From Macrophomina tecta (lineage: Eukaryota; Ascomycota; Dothideomycetes; Botryosphaeriales; Botryosphaeriaceae): a DNA stretch of 64,000 nt. The DNA lies in assembly GCA_024180945.1 (NCBI GenBank), contig JAKSGN010000016.1, forward strand, positions 620,001 through 684,000, read 5' to 3'. The notes under the pieces are model-generated. The model did no database searches and was not told where the DNA came from. It worked only from the letters and a program-made list of their open reading frames with translations. Below, in pieces: positions 59,228-64,000 of the stretch. Position 1 is the first letter of the stretch, and every line of letters starts with the position of its first letter. Both the position numbers and the translations under genes were made by a program.

Positions 59228-62200
59228 CACCCCCTTTACGTACTGCCTATTTGGGGAGTAGGTGATAAAAAGAAATAAGGGTAAAATAGATAACTAGGTA
59301 AGTGTTAAACTTGTGGACTCGCTTAAAGTAGGCGGTTGATTTCTAAAATAAAGGAATAATAAAATACGTTTTCTATACTATAAGCTAGTAGTACTACTTA
59401 TATATAGTATGGAAAACGCATAAGTAGCATTCGGATAATAACTATAAATACTAGAAAGATTGGTGGAGACTTATACCTAATTAGATATAAGTTCTCTATT
59501 AGCTTAAATAAGCTATAAGGGTTGTGCCTTATTTTGCGAAATAATATAAATAAATGGCCGCTAATTATGGAGTAGGGAAAGTCTAATAGCCGTAATAAAA
59601 TAAGCATGCTTCTAGCGAGGTAGGGCTTTAGTAAGACTGTTTACTAATATTACTACTATAGGTGTCTACTAAAGGTAAACGTTGCCTACTTAGGCTTCCT
59701 AGCGTAGCTAATAGTAGTATATATCTATATAATGTAGCTTGGTATTAAGCTTCCTAATACTTTCTTATATGAGCTGAAGCATTTGCATATTATCGCACTA
59801 TATTTTAATTTAGTGGCCTAGATCGAATTGGACTCCTCTAAAAAGGCATTTCTACTAGAAGTATTGCTTAGCGGCTTCTAATAAGGTAAGAAGCTTAGCT
59901 TTAGTAGTTAAAGTTATAACCGTAGGCTACTTAATAGCCTTTTAATTAATAGCTACTCCGAATATAGTAATAATCGAGCCTTAGTAGCTGCAGTATATAT
60001 TCGGATTATTAGTAAATACTGTATTACTACTAATAGTAAAGATGTTATTTTCATCTTTATAGTTATTTTAGAAGAATAAAGCGAGCTTCTTAGTTTCTAC
60101 TAAGTAGCTAAGAAGCCTCTAAGAAAGTTCTAGGTGGCGAGAAGACAGATTAGTAAGATAAGATAATAGTACGAAATAAGTATACGTAATATTTACCCTA
60201 GTACTAGTGGCCGCGAATTATGCTAAACTAATCTTGCTTTAATAAAGGTAAATGTCTTACGTACTTATGTGCATGCCTTGGTTCACTTAAAGCACTTTAT
60301 CTAAAGGAAGTGGTATTAAAGGAAAGTAATTTTTACTAATATCGTAGTAAGTAATAAGGCTAGAGATATATAATTTCTAAGAGAGCTATAAGAGCTTCTA
60401 CTCTCGGTCCCTTATAATGTGTAAGGCTAGGAACTATTGTGCTTCTTCTAGAATTTTTATCTCATAGCGTTTAAGTAGGTCTTCTTAGAAAGTATTTATA
60501 AAAAGTTTATCTCGCCTATAGTATACTATAATAACGTTATCTATAAAGAAGAAGATGAACAGGCGATCGTTTAAGTATAAGTAAGGTATATTAGGTATCT
60601 AAGTTAAATCGAGCTCTTTTAAGAATTTATAGAAGTGCCGTTACTAGAGAGCTAGTAACTTCTTAAGGCTATAAAGCGCTTAAAGTAAACGAAGGATTTA
60701 GTCTTATTTAAGCTTTAGTTCTTTTAGAGGTCGATAGTATATCTTTTCCTTAAGTAGAACGTAAGGGAATGCGTTTATAACATTATACTAGCGCATTTCT
60801 AAGTTAAAAGTGCAGATAATAGCAATTAGGACTTAGAAAATCTAAAAGGTAAGGGTAGCTATATAAGTATTCTACTAAGTAGCTTAAAGGTCTCCTCTTA
60901 TATAGATACGTACTTTAACCTTAGTAAGCTAGCCGTGTTTATTAAGCTTATACTTAAATACCTAGGTAAGTAGAATAACGTTCTTATTAAGGCTTTTTAC
61001 TTTACTAAGTACTATTATCTCCTATACCCCCTTATTCTAAAGTTCCTAGAGTTCTATTTAAATTGCCTCTAGTAGGTGGGTTTTTATTAGGTGGTTGAAA
61101 ATATTCTTATAGAAACGAGGTTTAGGTAGTAGTTAATCTCGGTAAATGCATAGTAGGCCTATAGACGATGCTTACGCTTTTATTAGAGTAGGTTCCTAGA
61201 AAGATACGAGAAAAGATGTAAATAGCATTTAGTAACTAAATATATTATTATAAATTAATGCAATATACGTATCTTTACATAAGTTATGAGTCCTTAATCC
61301 GTGGATAATTAGGTTTAAATTAATATCTGCTATAATATTACGTCTTCTTAGGGTATGGTTTCCTCTAGCAGTGCCTAGATTAGGTGAATTATTATATTAG
61401 ACTAGTATAAGCTAGCCGAGTCCTCGTGATTATTAATTCTATTAATCTTTACCCCCTAAGCCTTAAGAGGCTAAGCCTTAAGAGGCTTATTATTAGACTA
61501 GAGTAGATTAATCTAGTAATACATAATCTAAAGAATCTAGTATTTACTCGCCTTAAGTTAAGCCTACTTATAGGCTGCTTTTCGTATATTATTCGCGTGC
61601 TAGGCCTTTACTAGTTAATTCTAAAGGGCTTAATAGATAATCTAGTTATACTTCTTATACTTAGGCGCCTAGGTAGCTATCTTAAGTCTCTAGAGTTTCT
61701 TAAGTTAATTAAATTAGAGTTAGTAATGGCTTATTACTAAGGTTAAAGAAGACCTTAGAATTCTAATCTAAGAAGATAATATCCTCCTTATAAAGTATAA
61801 TACGAGGAATAACTATCTCTTACTCTTAATTTTACTTTTATTATTATAGAGTGAATATCTTTTCTAGATTCTCTAGAGAGAACTTATTAGATTTATTAAA
61901 GGTAACGTCTCTTAAGTGTACTACTTAGTTCTTTAGAGGATGCTAGATTCTATAGATATTAGTAGAGTTATATCTAACTAAGTATCTAATAAGAATACGC
62001 TTACCTAGCTTATTACTACGTGGAATATTCTTAAGTAGTAAGTAGGCTTTATAGCTATAAATTTAAAGGTATGCTACTTTTAGCTTCTTATTATAAATAT
62101 ACTTAAATAGTATTTTTTAATAGTGGCGCTTTATTAGGGTTTTATTATGGATGTAGACTGCTGCCTTAATAATTTTAGGCTATAGGTACTTAGGTAGGTT

Positions 62201-64000
62201 AGTACTAACCCGTAAGGATCTTACTTTAATAATAATTAAATGCTCTAAACGCTCTAATATACTATTTTACTAAGGGGTATATAGAGTTAATACCTTATAG
62301 ATAACTCCTTACTGCTTAAGCTACTACTTAAAAGCTCGTGTAAGCGATACTTCTCTATTTAATCTAAGAAAGGCTATTAATTTGCTAAATCTTATTTTAA
62401 TTATTTAAATAATGTTAAGAAGGTACTAAGTATACTTATCCTTAGTTATATAAGTAACCGCAAAAGTAAATTTAGTAGAAGTGTATTTAAGATATATAAT
62501 TTATTAGTAGTTATTATTAGCTCGTGTTATATATATTAAGTTAAATAAGACTTAAAAAAATACTTCTTCTAATAATTTCTTTAGTTATATAGATTAAGAG
62601 ATCTACTATTATACCTTAGTACATATGTATATATTATAGTAATTAGATAGCTACTAATTAGTAATTATAGCTTCTTATACTACTTATAGTAAGGCTTAAA
62701 TAGCTCTTTAGCCTATATATATAAAGATTTTATGCTATTATATAGCTAGCAATGAGTAATTAGTAATATTTAATACTATAGCTAGTGGATTATCTGCTTT
62801 CTTATATTTTATAAAGAAGTAGTTTTAAGCGGAGATTAGGTAGGCTATAATAAAATCCTTTAAGTAGAGGTATATATGTTTTATATCTAACTTAATTCCC
62901 TTTTCTTTTACCTTAGTAATAGAGACGAGGTTTACTATAAATAAGGGTATATAGGCCACATCTATAAGCTTAATAGTGCGTAGGCCTTTATGATTAGTAG
63001 TATATACTAGTACTTTACTAAATAACTAAATCTTAACTGTGGAGTTTTTTAATATAATATAGTTATCTAGCCCTGCGTCTCTTGTTTTAGTATAGCGACT
63101 CTTTATATACTAATTATAAATATAGTGTATTATACTAGTATTAGCGATCTATAAGAGATTAAGAGTTATAGACCTTAAAATACGTTATACACTAAATAAT
63201 AAGGCAATTACTACTAGAAAAAATAATATTTTCTTTTCTTCTTTATCTAGTTTTGGCTCTTATTTCTTTTAAGGAGCGTTATTCTACTTTTTCTAGCTTT
63301 AGCTATAATTTTAGCTAATTTTAAACCGTTTAATAGAGCGTTTAACTCTTCTCTTAATCTATAGATCCTTGAGTGCCTTATTAACCTTGTCTTAAATCTT
63401 CTAGTTTAGTATCTAATCTACTAGTCTAGCATCTAGATTATAATATCTATATTTATCGTAGAAGTAATTCTCGCTATATAAGTAGGTAGGTAGCTTTCTT
63501 TTCTACTTCTTATTTCTTAGTAAAGCGATAAAGGCTACTTTAGTAGCCTTTAGATTCTTAGCCGTATTTTAGTATAAGTAGTTTTAGTAGTCGATAATTA
63601 TTTTATAAAGTAATCTATTAAGCTCGTTGTACTAAAGCTTAATTTTATAGGCTAAGGCCTAGTGGGTATTAAGAGGGGTAAGCACTTTAAGAAAGGTAAC
63701 TTTTTTTTAATTATCTATAATCTCTAGAAGTTCGAGCTTTTTTATCTTAAATAGAGTCTCTTCCTATTATAAGAGCTATTTATTAATATTTTAACTACTT
63801 AGAGGCTTCTTAAGCTAGCGAAGCTTATTAATAATAAGCTCTTCTTAAGTTTTCTTTATTAGCTAGAGCCGCGCCTTAAGCGCTATAAGCTAAGAATAGG
63901 GATGCGAATTACTCCTAAGCTTCTTTAGAATTAGAAGTAGTAATAGGCTTACTAAGTCCTTAATAATTATTAATAGATCGTTGATTTTCTTTTTTAGCTT
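58975..64000 (-). mobile_element. Copia retrotransposon, RIP-damaged, running off the right edge
   Basis: It contains the 3' LTR, polypurine tract and minus-strand pol. The reverse transcriptase signature near 60490-60560 reads LFIFFFIDNVIIVYYRRDK, where a VDD is expected, so a catalytic Asp is now Asn. A zinc-knuckle-like region with Cys-to-Tyr changes appears near 63440-63480, placing gag at the right. The 5' LTR would lie beyond 64000. Stops are dense and no part is functional. Confidence 0.8.

Overview
The window looks like a filamentous ascomycete chromosome segment, probably Sordariomycetes and possibly Sordariales. GC-rich genes with short GT..AG introns (48 to 118 bp) sit between AT-rich blocks in which nearly every reading frame is broken by TAA/TAG and catalytic Asp codons have become Asn. 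That is the pattern of repeat-induced point mutation (RIP) acting on transposons. The species cannot be named from the sequence.

Layout. 1-8192 is a transposon graveyard: a hAT remnant, then a Tad-like LINE carrying a 120-bp solo LTR (itself split by the 3' end of another LINE) and a 68-bp LTR-like insertion, with a second copy of that 68-bp element just after the LINE and a Copia solo LTR further on. 8427-25736 is the gene island: a divergent class I terpene cyclase / cytochrome P450 pair, a small AflR-domain protein followed 59 bp later by an AflR-like Zn2Cys6 regulator, an extra GAPDH gene, a block of DNA transposons and an M19 dipeptidase pseudogene, then a second copy of the small-protein plus regulator module. 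25800-48890 holds a hAT remnant, a complete hAT with an apparently intact 750-residue transposase, and a LINE that hosts two full-length RIP-damaged Gypsy elements and two solo LTRs. 49344-50790 is an O-methyltransferase gene. 51101-56987 holds two RIP-damaged TIR transposons. 57838-58974 is the wreck of a third AflR-like regulator, cut by a Copia element that runs off the right edge.

How it may work together. A terpene cyclase, a P450, AflR-like regulators and a second GAPDH resemble the known heptelidic (koningic) acid clusters, where a sesquiterpene lactone inhibits GAPDH and a spare GAPDH protects the producer. The shared divergent promoter (10102-10112) and the GAPDH promoter (15743-15753) each carry a perfect TCG-N5-CGA palindrome, the AflR site type, both of the form TCGGRRTCCGA. 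Only one P450 is present, so this could be a reduced or different pathway. The most unusual feature is the duplicated module: a stand-alone AflR C-terminal-domain protein directly upstream of a full AflR-like factor, seen twice and resembling a built-in modulator of the regulator.
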